64,000 nucleotides of DNA from Actinomadura sp. DC4 (GTDB lineage Bacteria; Actinomycetota; Actinomycetes; Streptosporangiales; Streptosporangiaceae): positions 1-64,000 of the forward strand of contig NZ_JAUEQY010000020.1 in assembly GCF_030406325.1 (NCBI RefSeq). Reading direction: 5' to 3'. How positions within the stretch are numbered: the stretch's first letter is position 1; every line of letters starts with the position of its first letter. Shown here piece after piece: positions 63,597 to 64,000 of the stretch. The translations under genes and the position numbers were made by a program. The notes beneath the pieces are model-generated. The model worked only from the letters and a program-made list of their open reading frames with translations. It had not been told where the DNA came from and did not search any database.

Positions 63597-64000
63597 CTAC
63601 TTGCCGGTCGCCTCGATGTAGGCGTCGACCACCGCGTCGGTCTCGCCGTCCATCACGAGCGTGCCCTCGTCGATCCACAGAACCCGGTTGCACATCTCCT
63701 TGATGGAGTCGAGCTGGTGGGCTACGAGGAAGACCGCGCCCGCCTCGGCGCGCAGCTCGTCGATCTTCTTGGCGCTCTTGCGGCGGAACTTCGCGTCGCC
63801 GGTGGCCAGCGCCTCGTCGATGAGCAGCACGTCGTGGGACTTGGACGCGGCGATCGCGAACCGCAGCCGCGAGCCCATGCCGGAGGAGTAGGCCCGCATG
63901 GGGAGCTGGATGAAGCCCTCCTTGAGCCCGGCGAACTTAACGATCTCGTCGTACTTCTTCTTGACCTCTTCGGGCGTCATGCCCATGGCCAGGCAGCCGA
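63597..64000 (-). CDS. ABC transporter ATP-binding protein, polysaccharide/teichoic acid export type (partial)
   Basis: The 3' part of a gene cut by the window edge; the last 133 codons are visible. The signature region YSSGMGSRLRFAIAASKSHDV and Walker B LLIDEALATGDAKFRRKS match Wzt/TagH/RfbB-type exporters, where the signature is S-S-G-M-x-x-R-L. The H-loop is FLVAHQLDSIKEMCNRVLWI. It ends with IEATGK and a TAG. The N-terminal part with Walker A is outside the window. Its permease should lie upstream, to the right. Confidence 0.88.
   Translation of the reverse strand, partial: GCLAMGMTPEEVKKKYDEIVKFAGLKEGFIQLPMRAYSSGMGSRLRFAIAASKSHDVLLIDEALATGDAKFRRKSAKKIDELRAEAGAVFLVAHQLDSIKEMCNRVLWIDEGTLVMDGETDAVVDAYIEATGK

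Noticed and set aside
1-64000. tRNA, rRNA, CRISPR arrays, intact transposons, prophage genes or a biosynthetic cluster
   Set aside because: I looked for cloverleaf ends, regular short repeats, terminal inverted repeats with transposases and modular synthase motifs and saw none. A tRNAscan and ISfinder search would settle it.

Overview
The window looks like chromosomal DNA of a high-GC actinomycete. Genes are very GC-rich, many start at GTG, operon joints are ATGA or GTGA overlaps, and the families present are typical actinobacterial ones (LAL-type LuxR regulators, ECF sigma with a CU044_5270-type partner, DUF2630, saccharopine-dehydrogenase-like enoyl reductase, large FadE-type acyl-CoA dehydrogenase). 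Gene content and frequent GTACGG words suggest a filamentous member of the Streptosporangiales (Actinomadura or Actinoallomurus-like), but this is inference. I see no rRNA, tRNA, CRISPR, prophage, intact insertion sequence or biosynthetic mega-cluster.

Left part (1-17 kb): an Hsp20 chaperone with an HspR-like MerR regulator; an ABC exporter divergent from a NarL-type two-component system; an MFS transporter; a pair of related NlpC/P60-fold genes (6.2-8.2 kb), of which one is a secreted hydrolase and the other a membrane-anchored helix-turn-helix protein that has lost the catalytic residues; a second HspR-like regulator; small membrane proteins; a CGNR zinc-finger regulator divergent from an alpha/beta hydrolase; a large acyl-CoA dehydrogenase; TMEM175; and an OmpR-type two-component system.

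Middle (17-41 kb): a methyltransferase; two paralogous LAL regulators that face an ECF sigma/membrane partner operon from either side, the first preceded by a 49-residue gene; rhomboid and gamma-glutamylcyclotransferase genes; a TetR/carotenoid-oxygenase divergon with two operator palindromes; a PadR-controlled FtsEX/MacB-type ABC transporter; an arsR-arsC / arsI arsenic divergon; a tandem pair of membrane-anchored proteins of unknown family; an LLM oxidoreductase-SCP2 fusion; and two tandem secreted WAVG-repeat propeller proteins.

Right part (41-64 kb): a deoxyribose catabolic operon (deoC, an aldehyde dehydrogenase and a half-size aldehyde dehydrogenase that together look like a split ALDH16); a lysine/alanine/threonine-rich histone-like protein; a glutamate-cysteine-ligase-family enzyme; argS; an Uma2 endonuclease remnant; plsX; a three-gene operon ending in a lipoprotein; a GH18-like secreted protein divergent from a KamA-type radical SAM enzyme; a PEBP protein; a carbohydrate-type ABC importer with no binding protein; a secreted phospholipase D-family protein; and the 3' end of a polysaccharide-exporter ATPase cut by the window edge.

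Most strongly supported regulatory logic is local: divergent gene pairs with clear inverted repeats between them (2.8, 11.1, 28.8, 31.25 and 35.0 kb). The most unusual object is the pseudo-NlpC/P60 transmembrane regulator at 7214-8209.
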